Translations under genes and position numbers: made by a program
Notes under the pieces: model-generated
Told to the model about the DNA's origin: nothing
Database searches by the model: none
The model's input: only the letters and a program-made list of their open reading frames with translations
In this document: positions 8,201 to 16,172 of the stretch, one piece after another
Layout of the letters: each line of letters opens with the position of its first letter
How positions within the stretch are numbered: the first letter of the stretch is position 1
Assembly: GCA_022826745.1 (NCBI GenBank)
Contig: JAJDUI010000002.1
Span: 97,308 to 161,307 of the forward strand
DNA from: Thermoanaerobaculia bacterium
GTDB taxonomy: Bacteria; Acidobacteriota; Thermoanaerobaculia; Multivoradales; Multivoraceae
Reading direction: 5' to 3'
DNA length: 64,000 nucleotides

Positions 8201-8712
8201 GTCGCCGCCTCTTCCTCCACGTGCACCATGATGTACTGCGACAGGCCCGGCTCGTCGAGCGTCCGGTGTTCGCCGTCGCCGATCTGGAGACAGAGGTAGT
8301 GCTCGCCGGGAGTGAGTTCGATTTCGATCGAGTCTGAGCCGTCTCCGAAGTGGATCCACGGGTCCGCCGTCGGGATCACGATGCCCGGCTCCAGGCACTC
8401 TCCGTCGATCGCGATGTGGTAGTGGCCCGCCCCCTCGTTGATCGCGCCGTCGCCCACCGGTTCGATGATGAAGTTCTCGGCCGCGAACTGCAGGTTGATC
8501 ACGCTCGGGATCGTGGCGTGGTTCTCCAGCCCCACGAAGTAGACGCGCGGCGCGCCGTCGTCTGCCGCTTCTTCGGCGTGGTCCATGTCGCCTTCCATGT
8601 GGCCGTGGTCCGCATGGTCGTCGCCGGCACCGCCGCATGCGCCAAGCGGGAGCAGCAGCAGGGCTGCCGCGAAGGTCAGGGTGTGGCGGTTCTTCGCGAG
8701 GTCGAGGAGCAT
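8194..8712 (-). CDS. DUF4399 lipoprotein
   Basis: This 172-residue secreted lipoprotein has a signal peptide ending in the lipobox LGAC (Cys26). A linker rich in His, Asp and Glu follows (DHADHGHMEGDMDHAEE, residues 31-47), a likely metal-chelating tether. The rest matches the DUF4399 domain: RVYFVGLENHATIPS, then a GAGHYHIAIDG block and GEHYLCLQIGDG. DUF4399 proteins are small envelope proteins of unknown function whose conserved His and Cys residues suggest metal binding. It follows the small membrane-protein gene on the same strand after 18 nt, so the two are probably co-transcribed. Confidence 0.85.
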   Translation of the reverse strand: MLLDLAKNRHTLTFAAALLLLPLGACGGAGDDHADHGHMEGDMDHAEEAADDGAPRVYFVGLENHATIPSVINLQFAAENFIIEPVGDGAINEGAGHYHIAIDGECLEPGIVIPTADPWIHFGDGSDSIEIELTPGEHYLCLQIGDGEHRTLDEPGLSQYIMVHVEEEAATE

Positions 8713-8730
8713 TTTCGTTTCTCCGTAGTC

Positions 8731-9072
8731 TTAGGCGTGCGCGGCGGCGGTCGCGCGCAGGCCGAGCCCGGCCACGACCGCGAACAGAAGCGCGAAGACC
8801 ACGTTCGCGATGCTCCCGTCGCCGCCGGCCAGTCCCATCCCCGCGATGACCAGCAAGGCCACGGCGATGATGATCGAGAAGACGTTGCCCATCTTCTGGG
8901 CGTCTTCCTCGCTGCCGCCCATGCAGCCGACGCGGACCAGGAAGAAGGTCAGGACGGCGAAGAAGGCGAGGAGGTTCCACCAGGACCCGGCCGCCGCGTC
9001 GACCATGGCCTGACTGGCCCACCAACCGGCGCCGAGAATGTACGCGATCGCAAACATGAAGTTCTTGAACAT
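8731..9072 (-). CDS. Small integral membrane protein
   Basis: This 113-residue protein is mostly hydrophobic. Helices are predicted around residues 3-20, 29-47, 63-82 and 88-107, with a short polar loop containing a GSEEDAQKMG stretch between the second and third. I do not recognise a family. There is no signal peptide cleavage site or catalytic motif. It starts a likely two-gene unit with the DUF4399 lipoprotein (18-nt gap), so the two may act together in the envelope. The upstream 60 nt to the acyl-CoA dehydrogenase stop hold no clear promoter. Confidence 0.65.
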   Translation of the reverse strand: MFKNFMFAIAYILGAGWWASQAMVDAAAGSWWNLLAFFAVLTFFLVRVGCMGGSEEDAQKMGNVFSIIIAVALLVIAGMGLAGGDGSIANVVFALLFAVVAGLGLRATAAAHA

Positions 9073-9132
9073 GGCGAGCGCAATGTAGCAGTTTGCGGCG
9101 TGGAACGCTATGCGGATCTACGGCGCTGGCTG

Positions 9133-10428
9133 CTAGAGGGCAGCGACCTCCAGTTCCAGCGCTTCGGCGTACTTCTCGTACGCGGCCTGCCGCAGCTTCG
9201 GCAGGTGGGTGGTCGGGAAGAGGTCGTCCGTGCCCGCGTACTCGCGGAGGATCTGTTTCGCCACCGTGATCTTGTGGACCTCGGTCGGCCCGTCGGCCAG
9301 GGCCATGTGGAAGGAGTCGACGACGCCCGCCGAAAAGGTCATCTCGTTCGAGACGCCGAGCGAGCCGTGGATCATCAGCGCCCGTGAGAAGACGTCCAGG
9401 TAGACCTTCGGCATAACCGCCTTGACCGCCGAGATGTCCTTGCGGACCATCCGGTAGTCCTTGTACTTGTCGATCTTCCAGGCGGTCTGGAGCACGAACA
9501 GCCGGAACTGCTCGATCTGCGCCCAGGAGTCGGCGATCTTCTCCTGGACGAGCTGCTTCTGCGCAAGCAGTTCTCCCTGCGTTTCCCGGGACAGCACCCG
9601 CTCGCACATCTGGTCGAAGGCGGTGCGGACCTTGGCGATCGTGCGCATCGCGTGGTGGATGCGGCCGCCGCCGAGGCGGGTCTGGGCGACCACGAAGCCC
9701 TGGCCGCGCTGGCCGAGGAGGTGGTCCTTGGGCACGCGCACGTCCGTGTAGCGAACGTAGCCGTGCGAGCCGTCCTCGTTGCCGGTGCCGACGGCGACGT
9801 TGCGGATGATCTTGACGCCCGGCGTGTCCTTGGGCACCAGGAACATCGACATCCTGTTGTAGGGAGGCGCGTCCGGGTCGGTGACCACCATGACGACCAG
9901 CAGGGAGGCGTAGCGGGCGTTCGAGGAGAACCACTTCTCGCCGTTGATCACCCACTCGTCTCCGTCGAGGACGGCGCGGGTCGTGAACACCTTCGGATCC
10001 GAGCCGCCGTGCGGCTCCGTCATCGAGTAGGCCGAGACCATCCTGTTGTCGAGCAGGGGCTGCAGGTAGCGCGCCTTCTGGTCGTCCGTGCCGTAGTGGG
10101 CAATGATCTCCGCGTTGCCCGAGTCCGGCGCCTGGCAGCCGAACACGATCGGTGCATGCGGCGAGCGGCCGAGGATCTCGTTCATCAGCGCCAGCTTGAC
10201 CTGGCCGTAACCCTGGCCGCCGAGGTCGGGCCCGAGATGGCAGGCCCAGAGCTTGCGCTTCCTGACCTCTTCCTGGAGCGGCGGGATCAGCTTCTGGCGC
10301 TTGGGGCAGGAGAGATCGTAGGGACTGCCGAGGACGAATCGAAGCGGTTCGATCTCGTTGGTGACGAACTCGTCCATCCAGTCCAGCTTGTCCTGGAATT
10401 CAGCGTCTGTTTCGAAGTCCCATGCCAT
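9133..10428 (-). CDS. Acyl-CoA dehydrogenase, ACAD10/11-like
   Basis: This 431-residue FAD enzyme catalyses alpha,beta-dehydrogenation or elimination on acyl-CoA thioesters. The FAD/substrate segment YSMTEPHGGSDP precedes INGEKWFSS. The helical domain contains GRIHHAMRT, a hallmark of the ACAD10/11 branch. The motif LADGPTEVHKITVAK (near residue 385) places the catalytic base Glu as in long-chain and isovaleryl-type enzymes. Length equals the dehydrogenase domain of human ACAD11 without its kinase domain. A related APH-type kinase is encoded separately at 60612-61670. It is divergent from the PQQ dehydrogenase, 71 bp apart. The likely role is fatty-acid or hydroxy-acid degradation; the precise substrate is unknown. 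Confidence 0.9.
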   Translation of the reverse strand: MAWDFETDAEFQDKLDWMDEFVTNEIEPLRFVLGSPYDLSCPKRQKLIPPLQEEVRKRKLWACHLGPDLGGQGYGQVKLALMNEILGRSPHAPIVFGCQAPDSGNAEIIAHYGTDDQKARYLQPLLDNRMVSAYSMTEPHGGSDPKVFTTRAVLDGDEWVINGEKWFSSNARYASLLVVMVVTDPDAPPYNRMSMFLVPKDTPGVKIIRNVAVGTGNEDGSHGYVRYTDVRVPKDHLLGQRGQGFVVAQTRLGGGRIHHAMRTIAKVRTAFDQMCERVLSRETQGELLAQKQLVQEKIADSWAQIEQFRLFVLQTAWKIDKYKDYRMVRKDISAVKAVMPKVYLDVFSRALMIHGSLGVSNEMTFSAGVVDSFHMALADGPTEVHKITVAKQILREYAGTDDLFPTTHLPKLRQAAYEKYAEALELEVAAL

Positions 10429-10499
10429 TTCTCGTCTCCTCTAACGCCCTGTTTCTTGAAGGCCGCTTAGCGTACAGGATCGCCACGTAGACTCGCCGG

Positions 10500-12542
10500 A
10501 TGTTCCTGAACAAAGCCGCCGGTGTCTTCACGTCCCCGTCGACTGTCGGTGCGCCGGCCCTCTGGCCGGCTTCTGGTTCTGGACTGGCCGCGAGCGCGGT
10601 TCTCCTGCTGATCCTGGCTTCCGGATGCGCCGGCGACTCCGAGCCCGGCCCTGGCGGCGACGCGGTCGGCGAGTGGCATCACTACGCCGCCGACCGCGCG
10701 TCCACCAAGTACTCGCCCCTCGACCAGATCGACCCGTCCAACGTCGACCGGCTGCGCGAAGTCTGGCGCTGGACGTCGGTCGAGACGGAAGCCGACACGG
10801 AGTACCGCGGCGGCATGTACAAGAGCACGCCGCTCTACATCGACGGCGCCCTCTACATCACGACCTCCCTCAGCCAGGTGGCGGCGATCGACCCGGGCAC
10901 CGGTGAGACCCGCTGGGTCTACGACCCAAGGAGCTACGACGCCGGCCGTCCGGCGAACGCGGGTTTCCAGCAACGCGGGCTGGAGTACTGGAGCGGCGAG
11001 ATCGACGGCGAACCGGTCGAGCGGCTGATCTACGCGGCTCACCACCGCCGCCTGATCTCGCTCGACCGGGCGACCGGCCAGCCCGACCCGGCCTTCGGCG
11101 ACGGCGGCATGGTGAACACCGCCCTGGGTCTCGGCCGCGAGATCAACGAGCGCCAGTACACCCACTCGGCGCCGCCGGTCGTTTGCGCCGACGTCGTCGT
11201 GCTCGGCTCGGTCATCTCGGACGGTCCGCGCGGACCGAAGATGCCGCCCGGCCACGTCCGCGGCTACGACGTGCGCACCGGCGAGATGCGCTGGATCTTC
11301 CACACGATTCCGCGGCTCGGCGAGTTCGGCAATGAAACCTGGCTCGACGGCTCCTGGGAGTACTCCGGGAACACGAACGTGTGGACCATGATGAGCTGCG
11401 ACGACGAACTCGGCTTCGTCTACCTGCCGGTGTCGACGCCCACGAACGACTGGTACGGCGGCCATCGCCGCGGCGACAACCTGTTCGCCGAGAGCCTGGT
11501 GGCGCTCGACGCCCGGACCGGCGAGCGGAAGTGGCACTTTCAGGCGGTGCGCCACGGCCTGTGGGACTACGACCTGGCCTCGGCCCCGAACCTGGTCGAC
11601 ATCACCGTCGATGGCCGCGAGATCGAGGCGGTGGCCCTGGTCAGCAAGCAGGGGATCACCTACGTCTTCGACCGGGAGACAGGCGAGCCCGTGTGGCCGA
11701 TCGAGGAAATCCCGGTGCCGCAGACGGCGGTGCCCGGCGAATGGACCTCGCCGACCCAGCCGATGCCGACGAAGCCCGCGCCCTTCGAGCGGCTCGGCAT
11801 GACCGAGGACGACCTGATCGACTTCACGCCGGAACTGCGCGCAGAGGCGCTCGAGATCGCCGCAAACTACGTGCTGGGGCCGATCTTCACGCCGCCGCTC
11901 GAGGTCAGAGAGGGCGGCAAGCTCGGCGTGCTGACGCTGCCGTCCGCCGCCGGCGGGGCGAACTGGAGGGGCGCGGCGGTCGATCCCGAGGCCGGCATCC
12001 TCTACGTGCCGTCGATGACCAAGGTGATGAGCTTCGGCGTGCAGCCGGCCGACGCGGCCCGCTCCGAGTTCCGCTACGTCGATGCTCTCAACCTCGTGGA
12101 CGGGCCGCGCGGTCTTCCCCTGGTCAAGCCGCCCTACAGCCGGATCACCGCGATCGACCTGAACACCGGCGAGCACCTGTGGCAGGTCGCCCACGGCCCG
12201 GGCCCCAAGGACCATCCCGCGATCGCGCACCTCGGCCTGCCCGACCTCGGCAGTGCTTCCCACGGCATCCTCTCGAACGGCGGCCTGGTGCTGACGAAGG
12301 ACCTGATCTTCATCATCCAGGCCGACTACGACCCGAGCCGGATGACCTTCATGGGCAACGCCGGCCACATCCGCGCCTACGACAGGCGGGACGGCGCCAA
12401 GCTCTGGGAACACCGCGTGGAACCGACGCCGCACGGCACGCCGATGACCTATCTCCACGAAGGCCGGCAGTACGTGGCCTTCACCGTCGGCGCGGGCCGC
12501 GGGGAACAAATCCCGGCCCTGGTGGCGTTGGCGCTGGAGTAA
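10500..12542 (+). CDS. PQQ-dependent dehydrogenase, lipoprotein
   Basis: This 680-residue periplasmic quinoprotein has an eight-bladed beta-propeller of the membrane glucose/alcohol dehydrogenase type. It oxidises alcohols, sugars or polyols and passes electrons to quinone. W-docking repeats are visible as AIDPGTGETRWVYD, ALDARTGERKWHF and AIDLNTGEHLWQV. The DLASAPNLVDI stretch and QTAVPGEW region match the PQQ glucose dehydrogenase-like group. The N-terminus is long (Cys43 in LASGC). A copy of the dispersed palindromic repeat codes for VGAPALWPA inside its n-region, before the hydrophobic core. There is no cytochrome c domain. The downstream region to 12668 holds only a weak hairpin. PQQ biosynthesis genes are not in the window. 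Confidence 0.9.
   Translation: MFLNKAAGVFTSPSTVGAPALWPASGSGLAASAVLLLILASGCAGDSEPGPGGDAVGEWHHYAADRASTKYSPLDQIDPSNVDRLREVWRWTSVETEADTEYRGGMYKSTPLYIDGALYITTSLSQVAAIDPGTGETRWVYDPRSYDAGRPANAGFQQRGLEYWSGEIDGEPVERLIYAAHHRRLISLDRATGQPDPAFGDGGMVNTALGLGREINERQYTHSAPPVVCADVVVLGSVISDGPRGPKMPPGHVRGYDVRTGEMRWIFHTIPRLGEFGNETWLDGSWEYSGNTNVWTMMSCDDELGFVYLPVSTPTNDWYGGHRRGDNLFAESLVALDARTGERKWHFQAVRHGLWDYDLASAPNLVDITVDGREIEAVALVSKQGITYVFDRETGEPVWPIEEIPVPQTAVPGEWTSPTQPMPTKPAPFERLGMTEDDLIDFTPELRAEALEIAANYVLGPIFTPPLEVREGGKLGVLTLPSAAGGANWRGAAVDPEAGILYVPSMTKVMSFGVQPADAARSEFRYVDALNLVDGPRGLPLVKPPYSRITAIDLNTGEHLWQVAHGPGPKDHPAIAHLGLPDLGSASHGILSNGGLVLTKDLIFIIQADYDPSRMTFMGNAGHIRAYDRRDGAKLWEHRVEPTPHGTPMTYLHEGRQYVAFTVGAGRGEQIPALVALALE
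10548..10570 (+). repeat. Palindromic repeat copy 3, inside the PQQ dehydrogenase signal peptide
   Basis: GGTGCGCCGGCC-ctct-GGCCGGC repeats the first hairpin of the family with a perfect 7-bp stem (10553-10559 and 10564-10570). It is read in a different frame from copies 2 and 4, giving G-A-P-A-L-W-P-A. It lengthens the n-region of a lipoprotein signal peptide. Confidence 0.6.
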
Positions 12543-12563
12543 GTCCTGTAACAGCCAACGGGA

Positions 12564-12590
12564 GGTCGGGTCACATGCAGTGACCGAACC
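12564..12590 (+). terminator. Imperfect hairpin downstream of the PQQ dehydrogenase
   Basis: GGTCGGGTCAC, a five-base loop and GTGACCGAACC pair at 9 of 11 positions, beginning 21 nt after the dehydrogenase stop. No T-run follows. It may mark the transcript end or be incidental. Confidence 0.25.
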
Positions 12591-12667
12591 GCTCCTTCGT
12601 GCCGACCAGTCCGGCCCTGCTCGGCGTCCTGCTTCTCGCCGGCTGTTCGCGCCGGGGAGGTTCCACC

Positions 12668-15316
12668 ATGCGATTGAGTTCTGTTCTCGCCTGCCTTGCC
12701 ATCCTTCATCTGCCTGGCCTTCCCGCTGGGGGACAGCAGGGGACGGCGCCCGCGCCGGGTCAGTTCGTCGTCCTGGGAGCGGACGGCCAGCCCGCTGGCG
12801 GGGCATCGGTCACGGTGTTGCTGCCGGGGCGCGGCGGTGTCTCGCCGGCGGACGAGATCCTGGTTCGGAGCGGGACAGCGGATGACGGCGTCGTCGAGGA
12901 CGCCGTGCCGCGCCTCCACGGTCTGACGCTGGTCATCGACCATCCGGCCCACTTGCCGTTCGTTGGCCGGTATCCGGACCAGCCCCCGCCGAGTGAGATC
13001 CGGTTACAGGCGGGGCGAATGTCGAAGGGCGTCGTTCGGGAAAGCGGCAGCGGGCGCACGGTGGCCGGTGCGGAGGTTTGCGTGGCCTGGCCAGGCCCTG
13101 GCCTGCCCGACTGGTTCGGCACCCTGCGGCGCTGCGCGGAAAGCGGGGCACGTGGCTCGTTCGAACTGGCGGGCCTGCCTGACGGCAACGTCCAGGCGAC
13201 GGCCGAAGCGCCTGGGTTCGAAACGGACTTCCGGACCATCGAGCAGGGTCGGCGGGCCTCGCGCGTCGTCTTCGAACTCGTGGCCAGCGAGGAGGCTGCC
13301 GCGGAGGCGGTGACGGCGCCGTCCGGCGCCGGCGAAGTGCGCGTCGAACTCGTCGGCGCCGCCGGAGAACCGATTCGGAACTTCACGCTGCGGACCAGCG
13401 CCGTCGGCCGTATGGGCGGCTCCTCGCACGACGTCGAGGATGCCGAAGGTCCGGTACTTGTGCCGATCAGCACTTCGTTCTCCGGCGACGCGACGGTCGA
13501 CCTCTCGTTCCGGGCCGAGAACTACCTCGAGTCTCCGCTCATCCGCGTCGCACCCACACCCGGTGGCGAGATCGAACTTGGCCTGATCGCCCTCGAGCCA
13601 GGGTCGGTCGTGCAGGGACGGCTGTTCGACGCGGTGGGAGCCGAACCCGCGGCGGGTTGCCTGGTTGAACTCCTTCCACCAGGTGCGGGCGCCGTCGCGG
13701 CCCTGATGTTGCGACAGCGCCACGTGACCGTGTCCGATGCGGAAGGCCGGTATCTGCTCGGCGGCCTCCGGGCGGGTCGCTACCACCTGCGGCAGCAGTG
13801 CCTGGGGTTCCCGGTCACGGATCGGCTGATCGTGCTGGGCCCGAACCAGCTTGCCGACCAAGGCGAATCGTGGCTGCATTCCGGACGCCGGGTCGCTGTA
13901 CGGGTCGCCGGCATCGACGGTGGGATGGTTCGCTTGCTGGACCGGTTCAAGGAAGTTGAGGCGCCGATCGTCCAGACGACGTTGCAGGTGCCGCCGGAAG
14001 CGGAGGCGAGGCAGGGCGGTGGTGACGACTCGAGAGTGGAGGCGGAGTTCGAGGCGGCACCCGCCATCTATCGACTGGAAGTGATGGACGCTTCGGGCAG
14101 GCTTCGCGTTTCGCAGGAGGTTGCCGTCGAGGAGGGTCCGGCCGAGGTGCAGACAATCGACGTGGCGGTCACGACTCGGATCATCCGGAGCATCCTCGTC
14201 ATGGACGGCCGCCCGGTGACCGGCGGCCACGTCTCTTTCAGCAATGTGTTCGAGCCGTCGAGAAGCTCCGGGAAGCTCCAGATCGTCTCGCAACGGCCGG
14301 GCGCGTCCCGGCAGCAGCGAGTCCTGGGCATTCCGCCTCGGGCCGTAGGGGGTGCCGTAGGCCCGGACGGTGCCTTCGAGGTGGTGGGAGCACCGGTCGA
14401 CCTGTTGTGGATGACCTGGCGCGCCGAGGGTGGGAACGTCGGACGGTTGTGGCCCGAAGGCCGGCTACCGCGGATGGACCTGAATGGCGTTCGCGTGACG
14501 GGCCAACTGCTCGGCGCGGACGGCACAGCCGTGAGCGGCCAGGTTTCCCTCGTCGGCGATATCGGGCGGACCGTTGCGTCCGCCGAAGCCGGTGAAGACG
14601 GAAGCTTCGTGTTGCCGCCGGCACCGTCGGGCGCTTACCGGCTCAAAGCAGATGCGGGCGTGTCGCCTACTCTCGTACAGCAAGGTCGGAGCAGCCGGGC
14701 GGGGAGCGTGTTCCGGGATCTCGCGCTCGGCACCGAGCCGCCGCCGCACCTGGTGTTGCGGGTCGAAGACGCGGAGACTGGCGTACTCGAAGCGGAGCTC
14801 AAGCGTATCGACGGCAGTCCGGCCGCCGGTGCCTGGCTTCACTTCGTCAACGCCTCTGGCGACATGGTCAACACCAGTCTGGCGTCTGCGGCCGGACAGA
14901 GCACCCGGGATCTTCCCGCCGGTGACATCTCACTCGTGTGGAACGATGGCGCTGCCTGTACCGGTGGCGTCGGATTGAACGTCGAGCCGGACCGCACCGC
15001 GACGGTGCGGGAGTCGCTCCCGATGGGTCGCCTGCTGGAACTCCGCTGCCCGGCCGGCGAGTGCGGCGGCGAGACGCTTTCCTTCCTCAGCGTGACGACC
15101 GAGTCCGGCGCGGAGATCGCGAGTCACTTGACCGGCGCCGGTGAGGGCGTCCGCTTCTCCGAGTCCGGACGGCTCGGCCTCGGCTGCGTGACGCCTGGTT
15201 CCTACGAGGCTTCCTTCTGGGCCGCGGGTCGCCGGTGGGGTGCGGAGGTCAATGTCGGGAGCCAGGGGAACCTGGAGGAGCCGGTGGTCGTGAGCGGCCG
15301 GGCTGCCGGGCTGTAG
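12668..15316 (+). CDS. Secreted carboxypeptidase-regulatory-like multidomain protein
   Basis: This 882-residue exported protein has a signal peptide (MRLSSVLACLAILHLPGLPAGG) and then a series of transthyretin/CarboxypepD_reg-like beta-sandwich modules. These are recognised by repeats of the GxxxxAxGAxVxL ... DxxGxFxLxxLPxGxYxL pattern, for example ADGQPAGGASVTV, SARGSFELAGLPDGN, EGRYLLGGLRAGRYHL and EDGSFVLPPAPSGAYRL. No enzyme domain is seen. Such modules usually act as adhesive or structural parts of surface proteins. The start at 12668 is chosen for its GGGGAGG site. A GTG at 12599 in the same frame would instead give a lipoprotein precursor (LLLAGC), so start and anchoring remain open. 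It runs convergently with the thioredoxin-fold gene, nine nt apart. Confidence 0.75.
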   Translation: MRLSSVLACLAILHLPGLPAGGQQGTAPAPGQFVVLGADGQPAGGASVTVLLPGRGGVSPADEILVRSGTADDGVVEDAVPRLHGLTLVIDHPAHLPFVGRYPDQPPPSEIRLQAGRMSKGVVRESGSGRTVAGAEVCVAWPGPGLPDWFGTLRRCAESGARGSFELAGLPDGNVQATAEAPGFETDFRTIEQGRRASRVVFELVASEEAAAEAVTAPSGAGEVRVELVGAAGEPIRNFTLRTSAVGRMGGSSHDVEDAEGPVLVPISTSFSGDATVDLSFRAENYLESPLIRVAPTPGGEIELGLIALEPGSVVQGRLFDAVGAEPAAGCLVELLPPGAGAVAALMLRQRHVTVSDAEGRYLLGGLRAGRYHLRQQCLGFPVTDRLIVLGPNQLADQGESWLHSGRRVAVRVAGIDGGMVRLLDRFKEVEAPIVQTTLQVPPEAEARQGGGDDSRVEAEFEAAPAIYRLEVMDASGRLRVSQEVAVEEGPAEVQTIDVAVTTRIIRSILVMDGRPVTGGHVSFSNVFEPSRSSGKLQIVSQRPGASRQQRVLGIPPRAVGGAVGPDGAFEVVGAPVDLLWMTWRAEGGNVGRLWPEGRLPRMDLNGVRVTGQLLGADGTAVSGQVSLVGDIGRTVASAEAGEDGSFVLPPAPSGAYRLKADAGVSPTLVQQGRSSRAGSVFRDLALGTEPPPHLVLRVEDAETGVLEAELKRIDGSPAAGAWLHFVNASGDMVNTSLASAAGQSTRDLPAGDISLVWNDGAACTGGVGLNVEPDRTATVRESLPMGRLLELRCPAGECGGETLSFLSVTTESGAEIASHLTGAGEGVRFSESGRLGLGCVTPGSYEASFWAAGRRWGAEVNVGSQGNLEEPVVVSGRAAGL

Positions 15317-15325
15317 CTTCGTGGC

Positions 15326-16144
15326 CTACCGCGCGCCGGCGAGTAGAGCCTGCAGCACCTGCGCAGGCTGGGCGAACTCATTCGCCCCGCCGAAGCGGCC
15401 GACTTCCTGGCCGCTGCGATAGACGATCGCCATCGGCAGGCCCGTCACTTCATTGCTCTTGACTTCCGGGTCTTCCCACCCGGCAGGAGGCGACGCCAGC
15501 CCGTAGTACTCGAAGGTGACCTGGGTGCCTTCAAGGCCGGCGTTGACCTCTAGAAGGTTCGGCAGCACCTGTTTGCAGACGCCGCACCAGGAGCCGAAGA
15601 AGACTCTGACCCGAGCCGCTTCGGTGTCGCGGAGTGCGGCCATGGCAGCCGCGTTCGGCTGGAAGGCGTCCATGCCGGCGCGGTAGCCGGGCGAGTGCTC
15701 GAGCAGTTCGCCCAGGGTCCGGTCGCCGATCAGGGGAGGCCGCGGCAGGACCTTCACGTCCCGGCCCTCGATGGGCAGGACGATCGTCGTCTGGTCCGGC
15801 CTTGCCTCGCCGAGGTAGGTCTTGCCCGGTTCGGCAACCACGTCGTAGCCGGGCCCGGACGTCAGTAGATCGGAACCCTGGAGTTGGTCCACGGCCATGC
15901 TGCGCGCCCACAGCAGGAGCGGCTCGCCCAAGGCATCGCTCAGGATCAGCATCGCGGCGGCACGCTGCGAGAGGTACAGCCGAGCATCGGAGTCGGCCTG
16001 GCCGTCAACCTCGAGAATGTAGTCGTCGATGGGCGCGAAGCCGCTCAGCACCGGGTGTGCGGTCTGGGCCGGAAGGTGCGCGGCAACGGCCACGAGCAGG
16101 GCTGGCAGGGCCCAGAGCGTTGACGTGCTCCGTCGGGTCGTCAC
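15326..16144 (-). CDS. Exported thioredoxin-fold protein with a novel N-terminal region
   Basis: This 272-residue protein has a signal sequence (residues 1-26, ending LPAQ) and a C-terminal thioredoxin domain. The domain carries an FFGSWCGVCKQVLP active site (Cys187, Cys190) and a cis-Pro-type GLPMAIVYR segment. This predicts a periplasmic thiol-disulfide oxidoreductase. Residues 30-175 match nothing I recognise; they include a DDYILEVDG start and a RTLGELLEHSPGY segment preceding the fold. It is encoded convergently with the secreted carboxypeptidase-regulatory-like protein. The substrate and the role of the N-domain are unknown. Confidence 0.8.
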   Translation of the reverse strand: MTTRRSTSTLWALPALLVAVAAHLPAQTAHPVLSGFAPIDDYILEVDGQADSDARLYLSQRAAAMLILSDALGEPLLLWARSMAVDQLQGSDLLTSGPGYDVVAEPGKTYLGEARPDQTTIVLPIEGRDVKVLPRPPLIGDRTLGELLEHSPGYRAGMDAFQPNAAAMAALRDTEAARVRVFFGSWCGVCKQVLPNLLEVNAGLEGTQVTFEYYGLASPPAGWEDPEVKSNEVTGLPMAIVYRSGQEVGRFGGANEFAQPAQVLQALLAGAR

Positions 16145-16172
16145 GGCGAGGGATCCTAGCGCGGGCGCCGCT

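Noticed and set aside
8006..9955. Minus-strand open frame of 649 codons across the DUF4399, small membrane and acyl-CoA dehydrogenase genes
   Set aside because: It lies in another frame of real genes on the same strand and has an Arg-rich translation without motifs.
10467..12806. Minus-strand 779-codon frame opposite the PQQ dehydrogenase
   Set aside because: The plus strand has propeller repeats; the minus translation is a His/Asp/Arg-rich shadow.
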